64,000 nt of DNA from JBBSNV01 sp964458605 (GCA_964458605.1 CAYWLS010000016.1:1-64000), one strand, 5' to 3'. Shown: positions 6,845-16,024, counted from the stretch's first letter. The notes: generated by a model not told the origin, from the letters alone. Translations and numbers: made by a program.

Positions 6845-7549
6845 TCAGGCGTCGAGCTGGCTGAGCGCCGACTTGTTGCGCAGCTCGACATGGCGGCTGA
6901 GGCCCTTGAGCCCGATCAGCCCCTCGCGCGCGAAGCGCGTCAGGGTGCGCGACACGGTCTCGATGGTCAGGCCCAGATGGTCGGCGATGTCGCCGCGCTG
7001 CATCGGCAGGTCGAAGCTCTGGCTGCCCAGCCGCTGGCTCATCTCGAGCAGGAACGAGGCCAGCTTCTCCTGCGCCGACTTGCGGCCCAGCAGCAGCAGA
7101 TGCTCCTGCGCCCGCTCCAGGCTGACCAGGGTGGCGCGCAGCACCTGCTCGCGCAGCGCCGGATCGGCGCTGCCCAGCGTGTCGAGCCGGCAGCGGCGGA
7201 AGCCGATCACCACGGCATCGCCCACCGCCTCGGCGGAGAAGCGATGCGCCGCGCCGGCCTCGAGGCCGAAGATGTCGCCCGGCAGGTGGAAGGCGTCGAT
7301 CTGGCGGCGGCCGTCGTCCAGCAGCTTGCTGGTACGCACCGCGCCGGAGATCACCTTGAAGAAACAGTCCGCGTCGTCGCCCTCGACATAGAGTTCCTCG
7401 CCCTTGACCAGGGCGCGCTGCAGATCGTGCGCCGGCGCGCGGCACGGCGCCGGGGACTGGGCCGGGGACTGGGCCGGGCGCTGGGTCAGACCGAGGGCGA
7501 CGGCGGCGGGAACGCGATGGGCCTGGGTGGCGGCGGTATGGATCTGCAT
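6845..7549 (-). CDS. Crp/Fnr-family regulator, FixK-like
   Basis: The 234-residue product has a cyclic-nucleotide-type beta-roll (about 45-140) and a winged helix with IADHLGLTIETVSRTLTRF, giving the E-x-x-S-R contacts typical of FNR/FixK proteins that read TTGA half-sites. The FNR iron-sulfur cysteines are missing, so it cannot sense oxygen directly. In alphaproteobacteria such proteins act under FixLJ, and that pair lies at 23.5-25.3 kb here. An FNR/FixK-type box precedes hsp20 at 19604. A short PAQSPAQSPA repeat in the N-terminus comes from tandem 12-mers. Confidence 0.85.
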   Translation of the reverse strand: MQIHTAATQAHRVPAAVALGLTQRPAQSPAQSPAPCRAPAHDLQRALVKGEELYVEGDDADCFFKVISGAVRTSKLLDDGRRQIDAFHLPGDIFGLEAGAAHRFSAEAVGDAVVIGFRRCRLDTLGSADPALREQVLRATLVSLERAQEHLLLLGRKSAQEKLASFLLEMSQRLGSQSFDLPMQRGDIADHLGLTIETVSRTLTRFAREGLIGLKGLSRHVELRNKSALSQLDA

Positions 7550-7670
7550 GGCGGCTCCATGGATTTGCGTTGAAGCAACCCTGCCGCTGGGGCCTTGATC
7601 TCACCATTCGGGTCTTGTGCTTAAGGGATTCTACCTAGCCCGAAAACCGCACAATTGCGCGGTTTCCGTC

Positions 7671-10262
7671 TCAGCCCCTGAGCGCGCGCCGCCACAGCGG
7701 CTTGAGCAGTTCCAGCCCCAGCACCAGCGCCACGCAGCAGCACAGCGCCGCCGCCAGCGCCACCGCATCGGGCAGGGCGAAGCCGAACAGCGCGCGCGCC
7801 GGCGGCCAGGCCAGCGCCAGGCCCAGCACCGCGGCCACGCCGCCCAGCAGCACCCACAGCGCGCGGTTGGGCCGCAGCAGCGCCGTCAGCAGCGAGGCGG
7901 AGAAGCTGCGATTGACGAAGATCAGCCCGACATTGCAGCTCACCAGAGTGAGGAACAGCAGCGCGCGCAACTGCTCCACCGGCATCTGCCGCGCCAGGCC
8001 GAAAGCCAGCATCGCCGCCACCGCGCCCAGCGCCAGCAGGCCCTGCAGCACGCTCCAGCCGATCATCGCGCCCGACAGCAGGCGGCTGTCGGGCCGGCGC
8101 GGCGGGCGCGCCATGACGTCGCGCTCGCCGGCCTCGGCCTCGAACACGATCGAGCAGGCCGGATCGATCGCCATCTCGAGGAAGGCGATGTGCACGGGCA
8201 GCAGCATCAAGGGCAGGCCGAACAGCAGCGGCAGCAGCGCCAGCCCGGCGATCGGCACATGCACCGCCACGATATAGGCGGTGGCCTTGCGCAGATTGTC
8301 GTAGATGCGCCGGCCCAGCCGGATGGTGCGCACGATCGAGCCGAAATCGTCGTCCAGCAGCACGATCGAGGCGGCCTCGCGCGCCACGTCGGTGCCGCGC
8401 CCGCCCATGGCGACGCCGATATGCGCCGCCTTCAGCGCCGGCGCGTCGTTGACGCCGTCGCCGGTCATCGCCACCACCGCGCCATTGGCCTTGAGCGCCT
8501 GCACGATGCGTAGCTTCTGCTCCGGCAGGATGCGCGCGAACACGTCGACCGCGCCGACCCGCGCCGCGAGCTGCGCATCGTCCAGCGCCGCCACCGCCTT
8601 GCCGTCCAGCACCCGGCCCTCGCCCAGCCCGGCCTGGCGGGCGATGGCGCGCGCCGTCACCGGATAGTCGCCGGTGACCATCACCACGCGCAGCCGGGCG
8701 GAGCGGCATTCGGCGATCGCCGCCGGCACGCTGGCGCGCAGCGGATCGGCGAAACCCAGCAGGCCCAGCAGCTCGAAGGCGAAGCCGTCCTGTCGCGCAG
8801 GCAGGTCCTGGCGCGGGCACAGCGCGCGGCCCACCGCCAACACGCGCACGCCCTCCTCCGCCATGGCGTCGATCGCCCCATGCAGCGCCGCCAGATGCGC
8901 CGCATCGAGCCGGCACAGCCGCGCCACGGTTTCCGGCGCGCCCTTGATGCAGGCCTCGGCCTGGGGCTGGCCGGGCTCGGCCCAGACCTGGGTCATGGCC
9001 GGCAGTTCCGGCCGCAGCGCGTAGTCGCGCAGCAATTCGAGCCCGTCGTAATGCGCCGCCAGCCCGCCCTGCCGGCGCGCCAGCTCGACCACGGCGCGGT
9101 CCATGGCGTCGACCGGATGGCGCGCGCTGGCCAGCACCGCCACGCGCAGCAACTGGCCCAGCGCGCCGGGCGCGACCTCGTCGCGTTCGGCGGCGCGCCA
9201 GGTCTGCCGCCACGACGCCTCGTGCGGCGCGCCGGCGGCGCGCAGCTCGATCAGCGCCATGCGGTTCTCGGTCAGGGTGCCGGTCTTGTCGGTGCACAGC
9301 ACGCTGGCCGCGCCCAGGGTCTCGATCGCCGCCGCCCGCCGGGTCAGCACCCGCGCCTGCGACAGCCGCCGCGCGCCCATCACCATGAAGGCAGTGAGCA
9401 CCAGCGGAATCTCCTCCGGCAGCAGCGACATGCCCAGCGCAATGCCGCCCAGTGCCGCCTGCAGCCAGTCGTGGCTGGCCAGCCCGTGCAGCACCACCGC
9501 CAGCAGGCTCACCGCCACGCCCAGCAGCGCGAAGCCGCGCACGAAGCGCCGCGTCTGGCGCTGCAGTTGCGGCGCCTCGCTCTCGATGCCGCGCAGCGCC
9601 ACGCCGATGCGCCCCAGCTCGCTGCGCGCGCCGGTCGCCGCCACCAGCGCCATGCCCTCGCCGCGCGCCACCAAGGTGCCGGCATAGACATAGGGCGTGT
9701 TCTCGCCGCCCGGCCGCGGCAGCGCCCGTTCGCCGTCGGTCGCTTCGATGGCGTCGCGCGCCACGGCGCTTTTGGCCACATGCACCGATTCGCCGGTCAG
9801 CAGCGATTCGTCCAGCAGCAGGCCCTTGGCGCCGACCAGCACGCCGTCGCCGGACACCCGGTCGCCCTCGACCAGCAGCATCAGGTCGCCGCGCACCAGC
9901 TCGCGGCCGGGAATGCGCCGGCGCTGGCCATCGCGCAGCACCAGCGCGCGCGGGCTGGCGATGTCGCGCAGCCTCTCCAGCACGCGCTCGGCCCGGCTTT
10001 CCTGGATCACGGCGATGGAAACCGACAAGGTGGCGAAGGCCGACAGCGTCAGCGCCCCGGCCAGGTCGCCCAGCGCCAGGTAGATGGCGCCGCCGCCCAG
10101 CAGCAGCGCGAACATCGGCTCGCGCAGCACGCCCAGCGCGATGCGCCAGAACGAACGGCGGTCGGCCGACGGCAGGTCGTTGTAGCCGTCGCGCCGCAGC
10201 CGCGCCTGCGCCTCCGCTTCGTCGAGCCCCCGGCTCAGGAAGTCGGCCTGTCGATCGGTCAT
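7671..10262 (-). CDS. Cation-transporting P-type ATPase
   Basis: The 863-residue ATPase has TGES (about 156-159), a PEEIPLVLT transmembrane motif (282-290), CTDKTGTL with the phosphorylated aspartate near D325, and GDGVNDAPALK. The PEEIP motif points to the P2-like group that moves Ca2+, Mn2+ or other hard cations rather than to heavy-metal CPx pumps; no N-terminal metal-binding domain is present. Six or more C-terminal membrane helices follow. No strong ribosome site precedes ATG 10262. It lies between the FixK-like gene and a lone receiver gene; in other bacteria P-type ATPases of this kind are often induced by hypoxia. Confidence 0.9.
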   Translation of the reverse strand: MTDRQADFLSRGLDEAEAQARLRRDGYNDLPSADRRSFWRIALGVLREPMFALLLGGGAIYLALGDLAGALTLSAFATLSVSIAVIQESRAERVLERLRDIASPRALVLRDGQRRRIPGRELVRGDLMLLVEGDRVSGDGVLVGAKGLLLDESLLTGESVHVAKSAVARDAIEATDGERALPRPGGENTPYVYAGTLVARGEGMALVAATGARSELGRIGVALRGIESEAPQLQRQTRRFVRGFALLGVAVSLLAVVLHGLASHDWLQAALGGIALGMSLLPEEIPLVLTAFMVMGARRLSQARVLTRRAAAIETLGAASVLCTDKTGTLTENRMALIELRAAGAPHEASWRQTWRAAERDEVAPGALGQLLRVAVLASARHPVDAMDRAVVELARRQGGLAAHYDGLELLRDYALRPELPAMTQVWAEPGQPQAEACIKGAPETVARLCRLDAAHLAALHGAIDAMAEEGVRVLAVGRALCPRQDLPARQDGFAFELLGLLGFADPLRASVPAAIAECRSARLRVVMVTGDYPVTARAIARQAGLGEGRVLDGKAVAALDDAQLAARVGAVDVFARILPEQKLRIVQALKANGAVVAMTGDGVNDAPALKAAHIGVAMGGRGTDVAREAASIVLLDDDFGSIVRTIRLGRRIYDNLRKATAYIVAVHVPIAGLALLPLLFGLPLMLLPVHIAFLEMAIDPACSIVFEAEAGERDVMARPPRRPDSRLLSGAMIGWSVLQGLLALGAVAAMLAFGLARQMPVEQLRALLFLTLVSCNVGLIFVNRSFSASLLTALLRPNRALWVLLGGVAAVLGLALAWPPARALFGFALPDAVALAAALCCCVALVLGLELLKPLWRRALRG

Positions 10263-10296
10263 GTCCGATAGTGCCACACCGGCGGGGGTCGACGCC

Positions 10297-10668
10297 TCAG
10301 ACGGGCGGCGCGAAGCTGCTGCGGATGCTGTCGACCAGCGTCGCATCGGACAACGGCTTTTCCAGCACCTTGGCGACGCCCAGCCGGCGGGCGCGGGCGC
10401 GCAGATCGCCCTCGATGCGGCCGCTGATCAGGATGGTGGGCAGGGCCACGTCGCGCGCGCGCAGCCGCTCGACCAGGTCCAGCCCGTTCATTTCCGGCAT
10501 GTGATGGTCGATCACCAGGCAGGCGCGCTTGGGCAGGGTGTCGGCCAGCAGCGCCGCCGCGCCGTCGTAGAGCACGACATGGAATCCTTCGAGTTCGAGC
10601 GCGAACTGCAGTGCGTTGCGCACTGCGGCGTCGTCGTCGACCACCAGGACGATATCGCGCAGGGACAC
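10297..10668 (-). CDS. Single-domain response regulator
   Basis: A 123-residue receiver domain with DDD near residue 11, phospho-acceptor aspartate in CLVIDHHMP and the switch lysine in LEKPLSD, but no output domain. It may act as a phosphate sink or through protein contact. The GTG at 10668 is chosen because GGGAGAGG precedes it; an upstream ATG is possible but would add an unconserved N-terminus. The receiver resembles FixJ/hybrid-kinase receivers, and the P-type ATPase gene follows 34 bp downstream on the same strand. Confidence 0.85.
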   Translation of the reverse strand: MSLRDIVLVVDDDAAVRNALQFALELEGFHVVLYDGAAALLADTLPKRACLVIDHHMPEMNGLDLVERLRARDVALPTILISGRIEGDLRARARRLGVAKVLEKPLSDATLVDSIRSSFAPPV

Positions 10669-10814
10669 GGGGGACCTCTCCCAATCTTCCAGCGTCACGA
10701 TGGAGGATAGCCGGCAGGGCAACATTGATATGACGCAACGAAGACCCGCCGGTGGCTGGCCGAAAAGCCCGGAAAAGCGTTACGGTCGGCAGGAATCCAG
10801 CCAAGGAGACCGCC

Positions 10815-11135
10815 ATGTCCGACAAGCCGACGCCCCGCCCCTTCGCCGATATCGCTCCCGGCCTGGCCGACTATACGGAGCAGGTATTGTTCGGCGACAT
10901 GTGGAAGCGACCGGGCCTGTCGCCGCGCGACCGCAGCCTGATCACGGTCGCCACCCTGGTGGCGCTCTATCGCACCAACGAGCTGCCGTTCCATCTCAAG
11001 CGGGCGCTGGAGAACGGCGTGACGCAGCAGGAGCTGGGCGAGCTGATCACCCACCTGGCGTTCTATTCCGGCTGGCCGACCGCCGCCACCGCCGTCGGCA
11101 TCGCCCGCCAGGTGTTCGCGGAGGCGGGCAAGTAG
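10815..11135 (+). CDS. Carboxymuconolactone decarboxylase-family protein
   Basis: A 106-residue all-helical protein with the family core: a GLSPRDRSLITVATLVAL helix, LPFHLKRALENGVT, then a C-terminal helix with HLAFYSGWP. The CxxC pair of AhpD-like peroxidase members is absent, so it is closer to the decarboxylase or gamma-carboxymuconolactone-like branch. The ATG at 10815 follows AAGGAG. A single gene; substrate unknown. Confidence 0.85.
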   Translation: MSDKPTPRPFADIAPGLADYTEQVLFGDMWKRPGLSPRDRSLITVATLVALYRTNELPFHLKRALENGVTQQELGELITHLAFYSGWPTAATAVGIARQVFAEAGK

Positions 11136-11286
11136 CCCATCGCGACGGCCCGACGCAACGGTCCGCGCCGGCCGACCGCCGCGCCATGGACCTGGCCAGT
11201 GGCGCTGCCGCCCGGCATCGCGCGGCGCGAGGCTGTAAAAAGTCTGCCGGGCACGCGATCGCGTGGATTCTCGTTCCGGGAGCGCC

Positions 11287-12090
11287 TCAATGCTTGCCGG
11301 TGCCGGGCGCGGCCATCTTGCGATGCTGCTCGGCCAGCATCTCCGCCGGCATCATGCTCGACATGGCGACCTGCAGCTTGTTCTTCCAGCCGGCGATCAC
11401 GCCGCCCTCGCCGTCCTCCATCGCCTCGAAGCCGACCTTGGCGACGTCGGCCGGATCGGCCTTCTCTTCCTGCCCGATCTTGGTGTCCATCAGCTTGGCG
11501 CGATGGAAGAACTCGGTCTCGGTGGCGCCGGGCATCAGGCAGGTCACCGTGACGCCGCTGTCCTTCAGCTCGTTGCGGATGGCGAAGGAGAAGGAATCCA
11601 GGAACGCCTTGATGCCGTTATAAACCGCCTGGAAGCTGCCGGGCATGAAGCCGGCGATCGAGCCGGTGATCAGGATCCGGCGTTGGCCGCGCTGGCGCAT
11701 GTCGCGCCCGACCTTCTGCACCAGGTAGACCGTGCCGGTGATGTTGGTGTCGATCACGCGGCGCGCTTCGGCGAAATCCTCGTCCAGGAAGCCCTTGCCC
11801 AGGCCGCGTCCGGCATTGGCCAGCAGCGCGGCGACCGGCCGGCCCTGGATCGCGGCGTAGAGCTTGTCGACGCCCTCGATGGTGGCAAGATCGGCCTGCA
11901 CCGCCTCGACTTGGCCGCCGATGCCGCGCAGCTCCTCGGCCGCCGCCAGGATCTCGCCCTCGTCGGCGGCGATCAGCAGGTCGTAGCCGCCCTGGACACA
12001 ACACCGCGCCAACTCCAGCCCGATGCCGCTCGAAGCGCCGGTCACCACGGCGAAGCGCCGCCTGCCGGCCGGGGGATTTTTCGACGCCAT
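11287..12090 (-). CDS. Short-chain dehydrogenase/reductase
   Basis: A 267-residue SDR with TGASSGIG (17-24), a catalytic serine in ILITGSIAG and Y-N-G-I-K as the YxxxK pair. The extended C-terminal region is typical of 'classical' SDRs used on fatty or aromatic alcohols. Its start is 15 bp from the stop of the upstream alcohol dehydrogenase gene, so both are one transcript, probably from the EcfG-type promoter at 13413-13437. The joint expression suggests sequential alcohol/aldehyde or quinone detoxification during stress; this is inference. Confidence 0.88.
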   Translation of the reverse strand: MASKNPPAGRRRFAVVTGASSGIGLELARCCVQGGYDLLIAADEGEILAAAEELRGIGGQVEAVQADLATIEGVDKLYAAIQGRPVAALLANAGRGLGKGFLDEDFAEARRVIDTNITGTVYLVQKVGRDMRQRGQRRILITGSIAGFMPGSFQAVYNGIKAFLDSFSFAIRNELKDSGVTVTCLMPGATETEFFHRAKLMDTKIGQEEKADPADVAKVGFEAMEDGEGGVIAGWKNKLQVAMSSMMPAEMLAEQHRKMAAPGTGKH

Positions 12091-12105
12091 GATTCATGCT
12101 CCTTT

Positions 12106-13281
12106 CTAGCGGCCCGGCTGCATCACCACCTTGATGCAGCCGTCCTTCTTCTCCTTGAAGGTTTCGTACATCTGCGGCCCCTGCTCGAGGCTGCAGCGAT
12201 GAGTGATGATCACGCTGGGATCGATGCGGCCTTCGGCGATCGCCGCCATCAGCGTGTCCATATAGTTCAGCACATTGCACTGACCCATGCGGATGGTGAC
12301 GCCCTTCTGGAACGCCGCGCCGAACGGCACCATGTTGAGGAAGCCGCCATAGACGCCGGACACCGAAACGGTGCCGCCTGCCCGCACGTTGCGCAGGCAC
12401 TGGCGCAGCGCGCTGATGCGGTCGGTGCCCAGCCCGGCGGCGGCCAGGCCGCGATCCACCACCGCGTCGAAGCTGCCCGCGCCATGGGCCTCCATGCCGA
12501 CCGCGTCGATGCAGCGATCCGGGCCGCGGCCCTTGGTCATCTCGTTGAGCCGCTCGTAGACTTCCTCGTCGTCGAAATCGATCGTCTCCGCCCCGGCGGC
12601 CCGCGCCAGCGCCAGCCGTTCAGGCACGCGATCGATCCCCACCACGCGGCCGGCGCCCAGCATGAAGGCGCTCCTGATGCAGAACTGGCCGACCGGGCCG
12701 CAACCCCACACCGCCACCGTGTCGCCCGGTTCGATGCCGGCGAAATCGGCGCCCTGGTAGCCGGTCGGCAGGATGTCGGTGAGGAACAGCACCTGCTCGT
12801 CGCTCAAGCCGGCCGGCACCTTGGTCGGGCACACATCGGCGTAAGGCACGCGCACATATTCGGCCTGGCCGCCCGGATAGTGGCCGGTCAGGTGTGAATA
12901 GCCGAACAGGCCCGCCGTGTTGTGGCCGAACATCTTGGTCGCCTTGTCGGCGTCGCGGTTGGAGCGCTCGCAGCACGACCACAGGCCCTTCTGGCAGAAG
13001 AAGCACTCGCCGCAGCAGATGTTGAACGGCACCACGACGCGATCGCCGACCTTCAGCTTTTTGTTGTCGGCGCCGACCTCGACGACCTCGCCCATGAATT
13101 CGTGGCCCAATATGTCACCCTTCTCCATGGCCGGGATGTAGCCGTCATACAGGTGCAGGTCCGAGCCGCAGATCGCCGTCGAGGTGACCTTGACGATGGC
13201 ATCGCGTGGATGCTCGACGACCGGATCGGGGACGCTGTCGCATTGCACGTTGTAGCGGCCATGCCAGACCAGTGCTTTCAC
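12106..13281 (-). CDS. Zinc-dependent alcohol dehydrogenase, formaldehyde-dehydrogenase-like
   Basis: The 391-residue enzyme has AICGSDLHLYDG, a GHEF catalytic-zinc motif, the structural-zinc loop CCGECFFCQKGLWSCCERS and a VWGCGPVG nucleotide-binding motif. An insertion after the GHE region is typical of the glutathione-independent formaldehyde-dehydrogenase-like branch. GTG 13281 is chosen because AAGGAG lies 8 bp ahead; frames further upstream are not conserved. It leads a two-gene operon with the SDR at 11287. The GGAAC-N16-GGTT element on its strand (13437-13413) supports general-stress control. Confidence 0.9.
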   Translation of the reverse strand: MKALVWHGRYNVQCDSVPDPVVEHPRDAIVKVTSTAICGSDLHLYDGYIPAMEKGDILGHEFMGEVVEVGADNKKLKVGDRVVVPFNICCGECFFCQKGLWSCCERSNRDADKATKMFGHNTAGLFGYSHLTGHYPGGQAEYVRVPYADVCPTKVPAGLSDEQVLFLTDILPTGYQGADFAGIEPGDTVAVWGCGPVGQFCIRSAFMLGAGRVVGIDRVPERLALARAAGAETIDFDDEEVYERLNEMTKGRGPDRCIDAVGMEAHGAGSFDAVVDRGLAAAGLGTDRISALRQCLRNVRAGGTVSVSGVYGGFLNMVPFGAAFQKGVTIRMGQCNVLNYMDTLMAAIAEGRIDPSVIITHRCSLEQGPQMYETFKEKKDGCIKVVMQPGR

Positions 13282-13412
13282 CTTGGTACTCCTTCGATGC
13301 AGATTAAACCGCGCCTTTAGCCACCATGACCTGGTGTCGCGATCGCATCGGACGCTTGACATTGCAGACTGTGAGATGAGGCAGTTGCGATGCGTTTCGG
13401 TGTCTCCTGCAC

Positions 13413-13437
13413 AACCTTTAGAGAACACAAAGGTTCC
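13413..13437 (-). promoter_or_regulatory. EcfG-type promoter ahead of the dehydrogenase operon
   Basis: On the minus strand it reads GGAAC-N16-GGTT, one mismatch from consensus. It is the same variant found ahead of the hemerythrin gene at 14536. It ends about 130 bp upstream of GTG 13281. Confidence 0.55.
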
Positions 13438-14535
13438 CAAACTATTTAGCTTGTGCCACGTGCGACACAGACACCGTCTTGATCGCAGTCTATTACCGCA
13501 ACTCCTGCCGTCAGTTACCGCTTGCCGCAACGGCATCGAGCGCGATTTGCGGATAAAGGATTTATCGTCTGCGTGATGTCCGGCACATTATTGATCGGCC
13601 GGTCGCCGCCTCTCAAGAATGGAACATCACACGGCGATTGGCGTTTGCGCTAGTCCCTATCTCTTGTCAGTTAAGGTCTGGATGAATCAGGACACCAGGC
13701 GCAACGATGCACGCACCCGCTGCCCGGTTCAGTAAATACCGAGGACAGCGGCAGTTCTGCCTTGCTGAAGGAGAACATTAATCGCGGCCATACCGGCGAC
13801 AAAGTCGATGTTCCGACCCGGCGGCGGTGCCTCTGGATACCGACGCAGAAGCCGGGAGTCGGCCTGCATCGCTGAATTGGTCGAAGATCAGGCACGACAC
13901 CGAGCGACCGCCGGTCGTGCCGGCGATGCGGTTCCCACCGGCGGGGCGAGGCAAACGGGCTGGCGCTTCTAGCAGCTATTGCGGTAGGGATCGGCACGTT
14001 GGTCGTTCGCTAGCATTCTCCAGGTCATGCTCGCCAAGCTCCTGTACGCCAATGATTCCATGCGCCGGTAGGCTTGCAGCTATGAACTGGCCGCCTCCTG
14101 CACCAGGCAAGCAGCAATCACGAGCAGGCAATCAATTGTTCTGTGTGCAGTAGTAATGGTAACACAATGGCGAGACGCGCCAGTCGGCACGGTTGCCCCT
14201 GCGCCCCGCAAAAAGCCGACCGTTCACGGCGGTATCTTCACGACTCGTAAAGCCTGGCCCAGATGTCGCTGGATCGACGGTTTGGAATCTGGCGTTAGGC
14301 CTTCAATATTCACGTGCGCTGCGGGCAGGCACGGAGATGTCCGCGCAAATAAGCCGCGTGGCACTACCTGCTTCTTGACGTTTCGATGGTCCCTCATCTC
14401 CTGAAAATGTGAGCAATTTCTGCGCTGTCTATACATACCTGCCCCAGCCGCACCAAGACGCCCTCACGAGTTTCATAACCTGCCGCGAGTCCACCGACCA
14501 ATTTTTCATGCTTCGACTACTATCTAATTTATTTT
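13438..14535. other. About 1.1 kb without a convincing gene
   Basis: Short frames exist on both strands, but none has a good ribosome site together with conserved-looking sequence. Base composition is less GC-rich than in the neighbouring genes. The region holds one perfect EcfG-type promoter (13621) facing right, with only a 17-codon frame (13682-13735) after it. It may hold an untranslated RNA or the remains of lost genes. Confidence 0.4.
13621..13645 (+). promoter_or_regulatory. Perfect EcfG-type promoter with no obvious gene behind it
   Basis: Reads GGAAC-N16-CGTT without mismatch on the plus strand. The first frame downstream is 17 codons with a weak AAGG; nothing larger starts before the hemerythrin gene, which has its own promoter at 14536. 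Confidence 0.5.
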
Positions 14536-14560
14536 GGAACCTTCGTTGACTTCATCGGTT
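14536..14560 (+). promoter_or_regulatory. EcfG-type promoter of the hemerythrin/KGG gene
   Basis: GGAAC-N16-GGTT on the plus strand, 36 bp ahead of ATG 14597 and immediately downstream of an AT-rich patch. Confidence 0.55.
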
Positions 14561-14596
14561 AGATGCACAGCGATCCATATCCATCAGGAGAGAGCG

Positions 14597-15973
14597 ATGA
14601 AGCCTAAGGCCAGCGCCGAAAGAAGTACCAAGAACGCCGCGAAATCAAAACCAGGCGAAGCCTCCACGTCCGAAGCTTCCACGTCCCAGGACAACTCCTC
14701 CACTCAGAATGCCGCAACACTCCTCAAGGCCGATCACCGTCAGGTCGAGGAGATGTTCGAGCGGTACCAGAACGCGGGCGACACCCAGCAAAAGCGGGAG
14801 ATCGCCAGCCAGGTCTGCAACGCGCTTATTGTCCATACTTTGCTCGAGGAAGAGATCTTCTATCCGGCCTGCCGGCAAAAGGGCGTGAAAGACGATGCGC
14901 TCGACGAGGCGCAGGTCGAACATGACGGCGCCAAGGTCATGATCACTGAATTGCTGCTCGAGCAGCCCGACAGCGACTACTTCGATGCCAAGGTCAACGT
15001 TCTCAGCGAATACATCAAGCATCATGTCCGCGAAGAAGAGAAAAGCGACGGAATCTTCGCGAAGGCCAAACAGGCCGGTGTGGACATGGAGGGCCTGGGC
15101 AAACACCTGGCCGACCGCAAGCAGCAGCTCGCGACGGAGATTGAGGCGCGTGCGCCCCAACCGCCATCGTTCCGTTCGCTCCATTGCATCGACAACACCA
15201 AGGAGGAGGACACGATGAATCGTGGTTCCAATTATCGCGAACGCGACGAAGAAGGCCGTTTCACCAGCGACGACGATCGGCGCAGTTCCAACCGCTCCCG
15301 TGGCTCCAGTCACCGCGAACGGGACGAGGAGGGCCGCTTTACCAGCGACGACGACCGGCGCGGTTCTGGCCGCTATGGACGCAGCCGCTACGAGGATGAC
15401 GACGATGATCGCCGCGGCGGACGCAGTGGTTCAGGCCACGGCGGTTGGTTTGGTGACTCCGAGGGTCATTCAGAGGCCTCTCGCCGCGGCTGGGAACATG
15501 GGCACGAGGGCGGGAGCCGTTCTTCCGGCTATTCTTCGCGCTCCCGCTACGACGATGAGGACGAACGCTCGGGGCGTGGTGCTAGTTCCGGCCGTGGCGG
15601 GCGCGGCCGCTATGAGGACGACGACGATCGCCGTGGCAGCTCAAACGGTGGGCGCGGCGGGCACGGTGGCTGGTTCGGCGATTCCGAAGGTCACGCCGAG
15701 GCCTCCCGACATGGCTGGGAGCGCAGCGATCATGGCCGCAGCGGATGGTACGGCGATCCTGAGGGCCACTCGGAAGCATCCCGCCGCGGCTGGGAGCATG
15801 GCCACGACAATGGCGGCCGCTCGTCCGGTTATTCCTCGCGCGGCCGATATGAGGACGACGAGGATCGCTCGCGCGGCAGCAGCTCTCGCGGCGGTCGCGG
15901 CCACGGTGGCTGGTTCGGCGATTCCGAGGGCCATTCCCAGGCGTCGCGACGCGGCTGGCGCGACCGCGACTAG
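14597..15973 (+). CDS. Hemerythrin domain fused to a KGG-type stress repeat region
   Basis: The 458-residue product has a disordered Ser/Thr-rich start, a hemerythrin HHE four-helix domain (about 40-200, with ADHRQVEEMFERY, VHTLLEEEIFYP, EHDGAKVM and KHHVREEEK supplying iron ligands), then a Gly/Arg/Asp-rich half. The latter has two RERDEEGRFTSDDDRR units and four units of the type GGWFGDSEGHSEASRRGW, as in KGG/GsiB-like stress proteins. The junction holds a strong internal ribosome site, AAGGAGGAGGA (15200-15210), 4 bp before ATG 15215 in the same frame. The second half can therefore also be made alone, or two genes have fused by loss of a stop. AGGAGAGAG precedes ATG 14597, and an EcfG-type promoter precedes the gene. 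Confidence 0.85.
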   Translation: MKPKASAERSTKNAAKSKPGEASTSEASTSQDNSSTQNAATLLKADHRQVEEMFERYQNAGDTQQKREIASQVCNALIVHTLLEEEIFYPACRQKGVKDDALDEAQVEHDGAKVMITELLLEQPDSDYFDAKVNVLSEYIKHHVREEEKSDGIFAKAKQAGVDMEGLGKHLADRKQQLATEIEARAPQPPSFRSLHCIDNTKEEDTMNRGSNYRERDEEGRFTSDDDRRSSNRSRGSSHRERDEEGRFTSDDDRRGSGRYGRSRYEDDDDDRRGGRSGSGHGGWFGDSEGHSEASRRGWEHGHEGGSRSSGYSSRSRYDDEDERSGRGASSGRGGRGRYEDDDDRRGSSNGGRGGHGGWFGDSEGHAEASRHGWERSDHGRSGWYGDPEGHSEASRRGWEHGHDNGGRSSGYSSRGRYEDDEDRSRGSSSRGGRGHGGWFGDSEGHSQASRRGWRDRD

Positions 15974-15995
15974 GCGATCGAAATTAAATAAAAGG

Positions 15996-16024
15996 CCCCC
16001 GGGCGCCTGCCCGGGGGATTTTTT
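15996..16024 (+). terminator. Strong rho-independent terminator
   Basis: A perfect 9-bp stem, CCCCCGGGC/GCCCGGGGG, with a 4-nt loop followed by A and six T. It lies 22 bp after the hemerythrin/KGG stop codon. Confidence 0.9.

Noticed and set aside
7595..7612. TTGAT near the FixK-like gene start as an autoregulatory FNR box
   Set aside because: The second half-site (ATCAA at the right distance) is absent; the sequence reads TTGATCTCACCATT.
13671..14404. Three frames of 60-108 codons between the dehydrogenase operon and the hemerythrin gene
   Set aside because: Two overlap on opposite strands, none has a convincing ribosome site or conserved motif, and composition is basic and Ser-rich as expected for non-coding GC-rich DNA.
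15440..15960. Regular direct repeats that could suggest a CRISPR-like or satellite array
   Set aside because: The repeat period is a multiple of three and the units encode the GGWFGDSEGH-type protein repeats; spacers are coding and similar to each other.
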